This document shows, in pieces, positions 12,401 through 21,420 of a stretch of 64,000 nucleotides of DNA. Source of the DNA: Centropus unirufus. Its lineage: Eukaryota; Chordata; Aves; Cuculiformes; Centropidae. Position numbers and translations under genes: made by a program. How positions within the stretch are numbered: position 1 is the first letter of the stretch; every line of letters starts with the position of its first letter. A model generated the notes under the pieces. It had not been told where the DNA came from. It saw only the letters and a program-made list of their open reading frames with translations, and made no database searches. The DNA is taken from assembly GCA_013397695.1 (NCBI GenBank), contig VYZI01000147.1, positions 265,317-329,316 of the forward strand. Reading direction: 5' to 3'.

Positions 12401-13562
12401 ATGGTCTTCTGTTTGCCTCATCTTAATGTTTAATTAAAAGAAGTGCCACAATAGCTCCTGATTCTCCATTTAGCAAGAGGCAGTGATTTAGACTGTGAGG
12501 CAATCACACTGGACATATGACAATTTTTCCACCTACCTCTAGGTAGCAAATGAAGGTGAATATATTCGCTTCTAACACACAAGTAGAAATTACCCATAAA
12601 ATCTGAAGAGGGCCAAAAATCTTTCTAACAGGGAAAACTACCTATGTATGGTAGGCAAACAGCGCAAATTTAACACTGTTTTATAAATATGAGGGAAGCA
12701 TTTACTTACACAGAGTGAGAAAATACAATGCTTCACTCTGTCAATGACAATGTACACAGCAAGCCTGGAGGAAAGCATTTTGTACAAATGGAAAAGCGAT
12801 GCATACAGCCAAAACTCTTTGGAGATCCCAGATCTACAAATCTTGGGTCATGATGGATGAGCTGATGTGGTCTGGAAGATGCAGGCGTGCACATACACAA
12901 TGGCCTTGCTCAGCATGGCCAAAGGGGAAAGTTTTGGGAGAGTTATTCCTAACAGCTGAGGACGATGGATGTGTTTGTTACCTGTGTTAACTCACGGGAG
13001 CCGTGATTTGGATAGAGGATAACAAGGTCCTATTTTGAATATTTCTATTCCCTGAACTACAGAGTGAGTTCTTACTGATAGAATAGCATCTCCTCTGAGC
13101 ACATCCCTTTAATGCTGAGATCATCACATTTGATGGTAAAAATGAGGCTTTCCCTCTCAGAGCTGCTTTCCACAAATGATGTGACTTTTCCAGGTGCTTT
13201 GCTTTTCCCATTTCAGCCCCATCCTGAGGGCTGCCATGTCTTAGTCTGCTAAGCCAGGAATGGTTTAACCACTTGTCATTTCTCTCTTGCAAGTCACTGG
13301 CAAAATCTATGAATTCAATACACAGTCAGGAGCCAGGAGGTGGAAAAAAAGCAGCGAGCCCCTCCAGCCAGCACCAGGCATGCAAGTAACACCCGGTGCC
13401 ACGGATGATGATGGCCAAGGGACAGACAGAATACAGGTACCAAGCAAAAAAGAGCCTTCAGAGAAGAGGAAAGAGCCGACAGCAGAAACGAACCCAGCTG
13501 CCCAGCCCTCAACAAGGCAATCAGAAACAACAGACCGAGATGAGCCAAGATTACAAAAGTAG
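229..13562 (+). CDS. CDHR3: CDHR3, cadherin-related family member 3 (3' part, eight coding exons)
   Basis: CDHR3 is a single-pass, calcium-dependent cadherin-like protein of epithelial, often ciliated, cells; the human protein is also the rhinovirus C receptor (known of the family). The window holds the C-terminal 395 codons; the 5' part lies before position 1. Exons: 229-455, 2171-2342, 3966-4210, 6778-6959, 8310-8323, 9832-9863, 10539-10587, 13294-13562. All have AG/GT borders and compatible phases. In order they encode the end of one cadherin repeat (ARDKDW, LDYE, then VNVLEVNDEEP across a junction), the last cadherin repeat (ECKDRDSD, VYVTDDNLL), a short stalk, a transmembrane helix (SAWYVPFLITVSSLLLLGLL), a basic juxtamembrane stretch, a conserved GEKKPKKEVIV / MTKLTTVFDGEARDP / TGKIYEFNTQSGARRW cytoplasmic tail, and a polar, low-complexity C-terminus ending DEPRLQK. 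No frameshift or stop interrupts it. An additional in-phase stalk exon between 4210 and 6778 cannot be excluded. Identification rests on the domain order, the tail motifs and the SYPL1-NAMPT neighbourhood. Confidence 0.9.
456..2170 (+). other. CDHR3 intron
   Basis: This intron lies between two well-supported cadherin exons. I see no exon, RNA gene or recognisable transposon in it, only unique AT-rich sequence. Confidence 0.75.
2171..2342 (+). CDS. CDHR3: CDHR3 exon: start of membrane-proximal cadherin repeat
   Basis: The acceptor is ctttctttcag/GTAACT and the donor is GAAG/gtactg. It encodes VTVNVLEVNDEEPFCSP, the inter-repeat calcium linker, and then the start of the next repeat with ECKDRDSD. 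The exon is 172 nt, entered in phase 0 and left in phase 1 (a lone G completing Gly with the next exon). Confidence 0.88.
2343..3965 (+). other. CDHR3 intron
   Basis: This intron lies between the two halves of the membrane-proximal cadherin repeat. The 134-codon antisense frame at 3021-3425 has no recognised domain. Nothing else is seen. Confidence 0.75.
3966..4210 (+). CDS. CDHR3: CDHR3 exon: end of membrane-proximal cadherin repeat
   Basis: The acceptor is tgcttgcag/GCAACG and the donor is ACCACG/gtaagt. The 245-nt exon supplies NVNNHFTFSP, SRFNYESG (a diverged LDYE position), WIYRLRVYVTDDNLLPARD and the terminal strand TVTLNIRVIPNPTT. It leaves in phase 0, matching the transmembrane exon. 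The Pro/Thr-rich end is the expected start of the stalk. Confidence 0.88.
4211..6777 (+). other. CDHR3 intron
   Basis: This is the longest but one of the CDHR3 introns here. It contains a short T-run (5830-5845) and the 23-bp direct repeat listed separately. No further exon is evident, although a small in-phase stalk exon could hide here. Confidence 0.65.
6498..6582. repeat. 23-bp exact direct repeat, 62-bp period
   Basis: The same 23 bases (GTCCATCTCAGTCACCTGAG followed by CTG) occur at 6498-6520 and 6560-6582. Each copy includes CACCTG, an E-box-like hexamer. It lies in the intron upstream of the CDHR3 transmembrane exon and probably reflects a small tandem duplication. Confidence 0.85.
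6778..6959 (+). CDS. CDHR3: CDHR3 exon: stalk and transmembrane helix
   Basis: The pyrimidine-rich acceptor ends in ttttaaaag/CCTGGC, and the donor is CCACT/gtgagt. The frame reads PGFTVMTKKENLYSESAWYV, then a strongly hydrophobic helix (FLITVSSLLLLGLLGYLGFL) and a basic stop-transfer segment (MWLRTHCSRAGRGDDRP). It is entered in phase 0 and left in phase 2. The exact acceptor is inferred: an in-frame TAA at 6772-6774 means the exon cannot begin earlier than 6775. No long ATG-initiated frame marks this exon. Confidence 0.82.
6960..9831 (+). other. CDHR3 introns around the micro-exon
   Basis: These are two introns (6960-8309 and 8324-9831) separated only by the 14-nt exon. No transposon or RNA gene is recognised. 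The sequence is AT-rich with short homopolymers. Confidence 0.65.
8310..8323 (+). CDS. CDHR3: CDHR3 14-nt micro-exon
   Basis: This is a 14-base exon between the acceptor gtttttcattacag and the donor gtgcgt. It joins CT from the transmembrane exon (phase 2) to GA of the following exon (phase 1), adding L-M-N-S-P-G. The phases on both sides match exactly, and skipping it would shift the frame, which is why I accept it. It remains an inference without transcript data. Confidence 0.65.
9832..9863 (+). CDS. CDHR3: CDHR3 32-nt juxtamembrane exon
   Basis: The acceptor is cctttcctgtag/GAGAGA and the donor is ATTGTG/gtaagt. It encodes (G)EKKPKKEVIV, a lysine-rich membrane-proximal stretch. It is entered in phase 1 and left in phase 0. 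The preceding intron end is pyrimidine-rich and the donor is close to consensus. Confidence 0.82.
9864..13293 (+). other. CDHR3 last two introns
   Basis: These introns span 9864-10538 and 10588-13293. The second is the largest intron in the window. I see no additional exon, repeat family or RNA gene in either. Confidence 0.65.
10539..10587 (+). CDS. CDHR3: CDHR3 49-nt cytoplasmic exon
   Basis: The acceptor is tctcttcacag/ACAATG and the donor is GATCCAG/gtaata. It encodes TMTKLTTVFDGEARDP, entered in phase 0 and left in phase 1. Together with the next exon it forms the tail motif DGEARDPVTGKIYEFNT, typical of this cadherin-related protein. Confidence 0.85.
13294..13562 (+). CDS. CDHR3: CDHR3 terminal coding exon
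   Basis: The acceptor is tctctcttgcaag/TCACTG. The leading TC completes a valine codon with the G of the previous exon. It continues TGKIYEFNTQSGARRWKKSS and then a polar Pro/Lys/Glu/Thr-rich tail to the TAG at 13560-13562 (89 codons including stop). The first 16 or so residues look conserved; the remainder is low in complexity and probably disordered. Confidence 0.88.
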
Positions 13563-14720
13563 AAACAGGAGTCTGAGGAGAGGCAGCTGTCCTCGCCACC
13601 TCCCAGGCAGATACTGACCTCCTCTCCCAAAATGAGCGCTGCATTGCCTTTAAGCCAGCCTTAAAGCAGATTGCATGAAACTCCGAGGCACCTCGCAAAC
13701 AACCCCAGATCTGAGCAGTCAAAAAATCAACCAATGCTGAAAAATGTCATTTTCTCTCTATATGTCTCAGCTGCAAAATATTAGGTGGGTGCTACTGTGT
13801 AAACTGGACTGAAAGGCAGGATGGAGCCAGACTTACCTTTGGAATATGCACGTAAGAGTGGGAGGGAAGGAAAGGCTGTGAAAGAGGGAGAAGAGGATAT
13901 GAAAGCAGAGTCACAGACAGAGACATCCACTGCCCTGTGGCAACAGCCCCTGGCAGTTTCCCCCTGGAAGAGCACTGTGCCCCTAGGGCACAACCATGCC
14001 CTCAGGCCAACTTTCTGGAGGGCTGTGTACACATGGACACGCTTTCACACTGGTAAATGGGGGTCTCCTGCCCCTGCTGAGCAGCAGGATGAGGGAAAAG
14101 CACATTAGGGCTGAAAAGTTTGCTTGTATCAGCCAAAAATATTTTCTTTTCATTCAGTATTTTATTTTTTAGCTCTTCCTTGCCCTCCCACCTTGCTGTA
14201 GAAAAGGTCATGGCTTGAAAGCAGTTTTGGAGTGGAGAAACCCCACAGCTTGCAATGGTATCTCAGGCTGGCAGGTCAACACTTTCAGCTTATTTACCTT
14301 TTGTAACACTAGCAGCGTTCAGTATCTTCACCTTTGGTATTTCTTCTGGCATATTTAATGTTTCACAGAATCCAATGGAATTACCAATGGAATTACCAAT
14401 TACTCAGAAGAGTAATGACAGCAAACACAGAGTGAAACAATCTTTTCTGAGTGTGGGCATGTATAATGTAAATGCTCTTTAAGAACCTGATATAAACCAA
14501 TCAAACCCTGCAAGATTTCAGAAAATTATATTAATCTGAAGAAAATTAAATTAATCCAAAGAAAATGAATGATGAGCTAATATTCAACGTATTTGTTTCT
14601 TTTCTTTCCTGATTACAAAATGGTCTTTTGGAACAAGGGACTGATATCAGATGGTGAAAGAAAATATTTGGTTTAAGTTGAGCAGGGATGGCCAATAAAG
14701 ATAAAACCAACCTGTGACAT
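13563..14720 (+). other. CDHR3: Probable CDHR3 3' UTR
   Basis: This follows the CDHR3 stop codon. The first canonical AATAAA downstream on the + strand that I found is at 14694-14699, so the transcript may end near 14.72 kb. No other gene is seen. The true cleavage site could be earlier, at a variant signal such as the ATTAAA near 14540-14550. Confidence 0.45.
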
Positions 14721-15714
14721 TCATTATTTTGTGTTGTACAATGGAGAACCGGGATGGGGAGGCCCAAGGTAATTTCACTGAAGAGCCTAGGCTTTACAAA
14801 TGCACCCATCACAGTGCTACAACCCTTTGCTGCGCTCCAAAGGAGCGGTTTGGCTCAGGAATAACTTCCCTCACAAACAGCAACTGTCTTCAGTCAAAAG
14901 CCATTTCCCTGTGCAAACAGAAACCCAGTGTGTCATGAACACCACAATGATAAAGATAGGAAAGAGTGATTTATGCTCTCTGAGTATGCTATCAGTTTAC
15001 CTTGTCTGTGGTGGTTGTTATAGTGTTGTTTAACCTCCAGCACCAACAGGACTACCACACGTTCAGAGCTCCAACCCACCGTTGTTTGCATTTGTTTGCT
15101 GTAAATAGATACATTTGATTTCTAGGCAGGTGATTTTCCAGTGACATAGAGAACTTCTGTGGTAACTGGTGGTGCTGCCGTAACTCGGAGCTTTCTATTC
15201 TTCTGACACCAAGCTACCCACAGGCATGCCCGGCCCCTATAAACTTTAAATCTTTGTTACCTGAAGAAGTTAACTGCATTGTTTCCATGAAAGGAAGACA
15301 GGATTTTGTATTTCTTTTCCTGGCAATTTCTCTAGGGCAGTTGTTCTGATTCCTTGATTCCTCTCCTTCTACTTCTGTGATTGACATAATTAGCTTTTTT
15401 TAAAGTGAGGCAGAGGAAGGCTGTGTTTCAGCCAGGAAACCTGGAGAGAAATGGATGAAAACTCACCTCATTTTTCTTTACTACTGTTCTCGCTGCTGAA
15501 CTGCACAAACTTCTTTCTTTCCTTCTCAGGAAAAAAACCAACCCATAAGAGTGTAGCACGGTATCATGGCATGCTCTGAGCATCTGTGTACGCAGACACA
15601 CTGTCAGGACCAACACCGCTCCCACAGCTGGCCAACAGCTGGGTGAAAAACAACTACCCTTGAGGTAATGCTCGCATACTCCAGCCTCGAAACAACTGAC
15701 AGCTCTACAAAGAA
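14721..15714. other. Intergenic, nothing recognised
   Basis: This lies between the presumed CDHR3 transcript end and the first CR1 copy. No coding or RNA gene signal is recognised. Confidence 0.6.
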
Positions 15715-17650
15715 TAGTAGAATCACAGCATCATTTAGGTTGGAAAATATCTTTAAGATAATCAAATCCAACTGTAAACCAAACACTGCCAAGGCCAGCA
15801 CTAAACCATGACCCTAAATACCACACCTACGTGTCTTTTAAATGCCTCCAGGGATGGTGACTCCACCACTTCCCCAGGCAACCTGTTACAAAGCTTGACA
15901 ACCTTTTTGGTGAAGAACTTTTTTCAAATTATCCAGCCTACACTTCCCCTTGCAACTTGAGGCAATCTCCTCTTGTCCTCTCATTTGGTACTTGGGAAAA
16001 GAGACCAACACCCACCTCAGCACAATCTCCTTTCGGGTAGTTGTAGAAGGCAATAAGGTCTCCTCTCAGCCTCCTCTTCTCCAGACTAAACTGCCCCAGT
16101 TCTCTCAGCTGCTCCCCATAAGACTTGTGCTTCAGACCCTTCCCCAGCTTCACTGCCCTCCTCTGGACACGCTGCAGCACCTCAATGTCCTTCTTGTAGT
16201 GAGGGGCCTAGAACTGAACAACGGATTCGAGGTGTGGCCTCACCAGTGCCGAGTACAGCGGCAGATCACCTCCCTGGTCCTGCTGGCCACACCACTTCTG
16301 ATACAAGCCAGGATACCATTTGCCTTCTTGGCCACCTGGGCACACTTCTTGTTCATGTCCAGCCAGCTGTTGACCAACACCCCTAGGTCCATTTCCTCAG
16401 GGAAGTTTTCCAGCACCACTTCCCTAAGCCTGTAGTGTTGCATGGGGTTTTTGTGGCCTGACATTTGGCCTTGTTGAACTCAAATCAACTGGCCTCAGCC
16501 TATTTATCCAGCCTATCCAGGTCTCTCCGTGGAGTCTTCCTTCCCTCAAGCAGATCAGCACTCCCATACAACCTGGTGTCATCTGCAGACTTACTGAGGG
16601 AGCGCTCAATTCTCTCATCCAGATAATTGATAAAGATATTTAGAGGAATTGGCCCCACTACTGAGCCCTGGGCAACGCCACTTATGACTTTTTGGGCCTG
16701 ATCATCCAGCCAGTTTTTTACCCAGTGAAGAGTACACCCATCTAGACCACGAGCAGCAGTTTTTTCCAGGAGAATGCTGGGGGAAATGGTGCCATGGGCT
16801 TTACTAAAGTCTAGGTAGACAACAGCCATATTCTTTCTCCCATCAAATAAGCAGGTCAACTTTTCATAGAAGGAAATCACAGAATCATAGAACCACCAGC
16901 CTGATGTGACCCCATTCACTATGTCTCTTTGAGTCCGACCCATCAGTCAATTGTTCACTTATTGCATTATGTGTTTACCCACCTGTACGCTGAACATTTC
17001 GTTTAGGAAGATACTGTGAGAGACATCATCAAAGGCCTTGCTGAAATCCAGAAAGATGACATCAGCTGGTTTTCCTTGGTCAACTAAGTGGGTAACCTTG
17101 TTGTAGAAGGACATTCCCAACCATTCTATGATTCTGTCATTCTTAGTTCCTTAAAGAATAACTTGTCAGTGTCATCGTCCAGGTTGGGTGGCCTATAGCA
17201 GACTCCCATGATGACATCAGTTTAATTGCCTGTCCCTTAATCCTTACCCAGAGGCTCTCAACTATGCCATCCTGAACAGCAAGCTCCATGCATTCCAGCC
17301 CTTTTGCTACATACAATGCCATTCCCACAATTCACCTGCCCTGTCTTTCCTTCCTGAAGAGCCTGTAACCATCCCTCATAGCACACCAGTCACAGGACTC
17401 ATCCCTCCAGGTTTCACTAATGCCAATAATGTTGTATCTTTGGGACTGAGCCAAGACTTCCAGCTCCTCCTGCTTATTCCTCATGCTGCACACATTCATA
17501 TAAAACCACTTCAAATGTGGGTCATTGTGCCCAGCTCCTCATGGAGCAGTCTGAATCTCACTAGGAGGCAGCTCCTCAGTCTTGGCGTGCCTTCCCATTG
17601 CTCATCCCCGACCAGCCTGCTATTGCCCCTTTCCCCCTCCTAATCTAGTA
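15715..17650 (-). mobile_element. CR1 LINE, degenerate composite copy
   Basis: This is a non-LTR retrotransposon of the CR1 family on the - strand, with its 3' tail near 15715-15745 (AGAATCACAGCATCATTTAG as read on +). Reading the - strand, 17514-17332 matches the endonuclease start (NKQEELEVLAQSQRYNIIGI, then SETW), and 17328-17143 continues it (ALYVAKGLECMELAV). Reverse transcriptase fragments follow: LDFSKAFDDVSHSI near 17050, a second LDFSKA copy near 16815, ILLEKTAARGLDGCTLHWVK and SADDTRLYGS (decayed FADD) in 16943-16500, and then VQRRAVKLGKGL...LGQFSLEKRRLRGDLI in 16180-15938. Frames are broken and the endonuclease-RT junction is deleted, so the copy is dead. It has no gene function in this locus. 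Confidence 0.93.
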
Positions 17651-20369
17651 TAAAGCCCTACCAACCAGCCTTGCCAGCTGTTAAGCAAAAATCCTTTTCC
17701 CCTTCTGAGAGAGGTGCCTGCCATCAGACACAGAATTAAGAAAGAACTTGGGTCTCACGGAGCTGAGGCACAACCATTAATTTCTTTGGCCTGTCTTTGG
17801 TTGAACAAAAGCAGAGGACAGAACTGACTGACCTAGATGAGGACTCACTGCATGTTATGCGAAACAATATATGGAAAGGTACTTGGATGATATGTAAAAG
17901 AAACATATTATTTCCTGTAACAGTGATTACGATACTTAAGCCGTGCAGTACAATGTTAAATGCTAGAAACCTCTTCTATTTGCTATACCATCTTCTGCGC
18001 TTTTTTTTTCCTTCAGAAGTGTCTTTGAGAACAGAGATTCAGTGTTGAAATCTGCCACTAGATGGGCTGAGAGCAAAGATTAAGTGCAGGCTCTAGACAA
18101 GAAAAGCATTTAATTATTCCAACAATTAGCTAAAGCAGTGAGGCCTTTCCATCATTTGAAGACTTCAGAAGTCAAGAATGGCTGCTGTGTGCTGTGGAGG
18201 GTCAGACTAGATGATAACAGCCTCTCTAGTCTTCAACAGCTCTGTTAGTCTCCGTGCGTACCGTTACCAGGTGTGAACTTTGCTGCCATTTATTTTAGAG
18301 TGAAGACTCTGTTAAGTTGAGACTAGAAGAGGAAGAAAGGCTCCTGAGGGTTCAAGTAGAGTGACTGGGGACAACAGTTCCCGACCTCCAGCTGCCTGTT
18401 ACATATGACATATTAGTTTTATCTAAGTCTGCTGAAATCAGTATGAGTTCTGCCACAGCTTTTTATTGCTGTGTCTCCACTTGTCATACATCTCTGAAGT
18501 TGAGACCTTTTGATTAACATCACTCTGGAAGTTTCAAGAGTGAAGCACAGGTCCCTTTTCCTGACCAGGTCTAGTTCCCCCTGGGAGCTTATGTGCAATC
18601 ATATTACTGTTTGGTTTTTTTTAGTGCTTTTCTCCAAAGTGAATGTACTTCTAATGCATAATGCCCTGCTTTTATGTTGGTAAAGAGTACTTGCATTAAA
18701 CAACTGACGTCTCAGCTTCTGGCTGTGTAACATCATATTTACCAAGGAATGTAAAAGTGGTGATGTTGTATTTGTTCATGGTCTTCAAAAGACCTACACA
18801 GGAGAGCATTTTCAGCTGCAGAGATGGAGGATCTCTGCCTAGGAGGCTGCCACTTTGTGACTGCTCACTAGGAGCAGGAGTTGGGTCTTGGACCCCTTCA
18901 GACAAGGGTGTTAGACCAAGGGAAAAATCTTCCCACTTCTGAGCAAAGACATTAGCTGCTAGGTTATTTTATGAGACCTCGATTGTGACACCATGGTGGA
19001 AATAACATTTTAACAACACGCAGCCACAACTGCACGTTGCACATTCCTCAGTTTATCTCAGATCCCCACCCATAACAGGCCCTTTGCAAGACTCCAGCTG
19101 AAAGCCTGAACACAGGCTTAGTGCCCACTGGGCTTCACCCACACGTGCCCTGTTAGAGCGAGTTGCTGCAAGCTCCCCGTGTAGTCACTGGGGAGAAAAA
19201 AACCACTTCTGCGTTGTCTGCAAAGCAGACATCTATCTAGTAGAAATCAGATGAACTGTGCCCTAAAAGCAGCCCTTTCTCCCCGGCTAGTTCAGTTATC
19301 AATGCCTGTGCATCAGACACGCAATGGTAAATCAGCTGAGTCTCAGCCCAGGTTGAGGACAGGTCTGGGCTGCTGCATCAGTGCCTGAGGAAGCTGCAAA
19401 CCAGCAGGAAGCTGAGGGCAAAGGTCAGCCCAGCTCTGCTGCTGCCTGCTCAGATCCCAGAGGAGATAAGGGTACCACCCGTGCTTTGTTAGCTCTCTGA
19501 GGTCTGCAGGCTGCTTTCTGTGACCAGCCTTTGGGGTCATTCTGCATCTGGAAGCACGTTATGAGATGGGCTTCAAAGCAGTCAGGTAGAAAAGCATGGG
19601 TTTGGCCAGGAGATTGAAGAAGACAAATACAACTTGCAGTGAGTTTCTGCAGCAAGCTCGGTGTGAAAGACACACTTGGAAACAAAATATAAGAACGGAT
19701 CTTACTCTAATTGTTATTCAGGGTGCCACCACTCTGGAGTCCCCTGGTACCAAACTCCAGCTGCTGCAGGTCAATAGACCCCCTGGGATTTGATTTTTGA
19801 GGAAAAGTCCTTTCTTGACTTCCTGGGCTTGAAAAAAAAAAAAGCAGTTGGTTAATGACATAACCAAGGCCAGCTCGGTCCAGCCACAGAATTGTGTCTG
19901 ATTTTCCACTGATTCTCGCTCCAGCCACGCAGACAGGAGCAGCAGCACCGAGTTTGTGTAGGACTCTCCTGCCTTAGCACAGCCTGCCCTGCCCCACTGT
20001 CTGTGCTGGGCTCACCCCTCAGCACCCTGCCTGCTGGTGAGCCGTGATAACTGCCTCTTTCCAGAGGGACCGTGCATATCCTGGTGCAGAGAGGGTTTTA
20101 CAGGCTGGTGCCAATCCGTAGGCAGCTGGTGTGCCTGTGAGCTGCCAGATCCACACACTTGGCAGAGCTCTGGGAATAGTGTCCAGTAGGCACCAGGCAG
20201 GCTGCCAGAACAACGCGTGCACGTCTGGTCACACAGGCCCCGGGAAAGGAGAAGCATCAGCATCCCTTCTGCTGGCTCGATCCCAGTTTGCCGTAGCCGT
20301 CTCTCCTCTCCATTAAATATTAAAAGCAATGACCAAGAGGAGGTCTCTGCCTGCCTTGACAGTGACTAC
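17651..20369. other. Intergenic, mostly unrecognised
   Basis: No exon, RNA gene or clear repeat is found, apart from a possible ancient LINE tail near 18190-18245. The open frames here are short and show no domain. Confidence 0.55.
18190..18245 (+). mobile_element. Possible ancient CR1/L2-type LINE tail
   Basis: The string GGTCAGACTAGATGAT followed by a pyrimidine-rich segment resembles the 3' ends of old CR1/L2-like LINEs in reptiles and birds. It is short and heavily diverged, and the match is by eye only. Confidence 0.35.
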
Positions 20370-20507
20370 TGTCATGGTTTAGCCCCGGCCCAGCCTGAAT
20401 GACAGCTAAAACATGAGCGGTTGGTCCCTATTCCCTCGCTGCTCCCTGCCCCAGGGAAGGGGAGGTGAGAGGAGAAAAGAGCTGGGGACTGGAAACTAAA
20501 ACAGCTT
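20370..20507 (+). mobile_element. 5' edge of an avian endogenous retrovirus LTR, cut by assembly gap
   Basis: TGTCATGGTTTAGCCCCGGC is the typical opening of a widespread avian ERV LTR family. It is followed by the expected purine-rich stretch and AAACTAAAACAGCTT just before the run of N. The opening resembles the LTR at 45150. Only the first 140 bases are visible, and no internal retroviral gene is seen on the other side of the gap. Confidence 0.65.
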
Positions 20508-20668
20508 NNNNNNNNNNNNNNNNNNNNNNNNNNNNNNNNNNNNNNNNNNNNNNNNNNNNNNNNNNNNNNNNNNNNNNNNNNNNNNNNNNNNNNNNNNNNN
20601 NNNNNNNNNNNNNNNNNNNNNNNNNNNNNNNNNNNNNNNNNNNNNNNNNNNNNNNNNNNNNNNNNNNN
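20508..20668. other. Assembly gap (161 N)
   Basis: This is an unbroken run of N between an LTR edge and an AT-rich tandem repeat, close to GC-rich sequence. The real missing length is unknown. Confidence 0.99.
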
Positions 20669-20711
20669 GCAGGAGGAAAAGGTCAGCAGCAGGAGGGCCT
20701 GGATTCAGGAA

Positions 20712-20794
20712 TTTAGGAATTTATTAATAAATTTAATAAATTTAGGAATAAATTAATAAATTTAATAAATAATTAACTTAATAAATTTAGGAAT
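20712..20794. repeat. AT-rich tandem repeat
   Basis: TTTAGGAAT occurs three times (20712, 20741, 20786), separated by variants of TTAATAAATTTAATAAA. It lies between the gap and the CpG-rich stretch and may be the A/T-rich simple repeat often found inside the LTR family that starts at 20370. Confidence 0.85.
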
Positions 20795-21109
20795 GCAAAG
20801 ACCCGGGGCCAGGGGCAAAGAGACAGCCGAGGTCCTCACTGGACACGAGCCATTGCCGCAGAGTGACCCGTGCGACCCCTCAGCTTCACGCTGTGCCGGG
20901 ATGGAATCCTCGGTGGGTCCCTTTGGGGTCACCTGTCCTGCCCAGTCCCCTCTGCAGGTCAGACCGGCTCCAGGATGGCCTCGTTTTTCTATGGGAAGCG
21001 GCACAAGCCATGTCCTTTCTGCACAGCAGTGCCCGGTGTTCTCACTTCCAGAGGGAAACACTGCCCCAAAAACCCGCCGGTGGTCTCCAGAGGAGCTCAG
21101 GTGAGGCTG

Positions 21110-21420
21110 AGCTGAAGTTGAGACCGGGCTCCGCTTTGGCTCTAAGCCGGCTGGAGGCTCTGGCTGCACGCACAGCCGGGAGCGGGGATCGCGCTGCGCC
21201 CTGGCCGCGGGAACGGCGCGGGCTCCCCGGAGGAACCCGCCTGGAGCCGGGAGAGGCGCCCCCGACCGAGCCCCGGGGCGGCTCCAGCGGGGCAACAGCG
21301 ACCCCCAGCGGCGCGGGGGTGGTCTGCCCCCCCGGCCCGGGACTGGGGCCCCGCACCGCCGGGGGGCAGGGGAGAGGCCGGCGGGGAGGGGTGGTCTGTT
21401 CCATCCTTTTCGTCAGAGCA
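21110..21420. promoter_or_regulatory. Orphan CpG island
   Basis: By eye count, 21121-21420 contains about 34 CpG dinucleotides in 300 bases and is very GC-rich, while flanking DNA is ordinary CpG-poor bird sequence. Such density usually marks an unmethylated promoter. No known gene start is recognised: SYPL1 starts 12 kb away and CDHR3 ends 7.5 kb before. Runs GGGGGG, GGGG, GGGG, GGGG at 21361-21391 could form a G-quadruplex with one long loop. The long frames through it begin at GTG or TTG codons and look like a by-product of high GC. It may be the promoter of a lncRNA, an unrecognised gene, or a CpG-rich repeat. Confidence 0.6.

Noticed and set aside
15950..16435. 161-codon + strand frame
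   Set aside because: It is the antisense shadow of the CR1 reverse transcriptase C-terminus.
20465..20716. Open frame through the run of N
   Set aside because: Most of it is undefined sequence in an assembly gap, so there is no evidence for coding.
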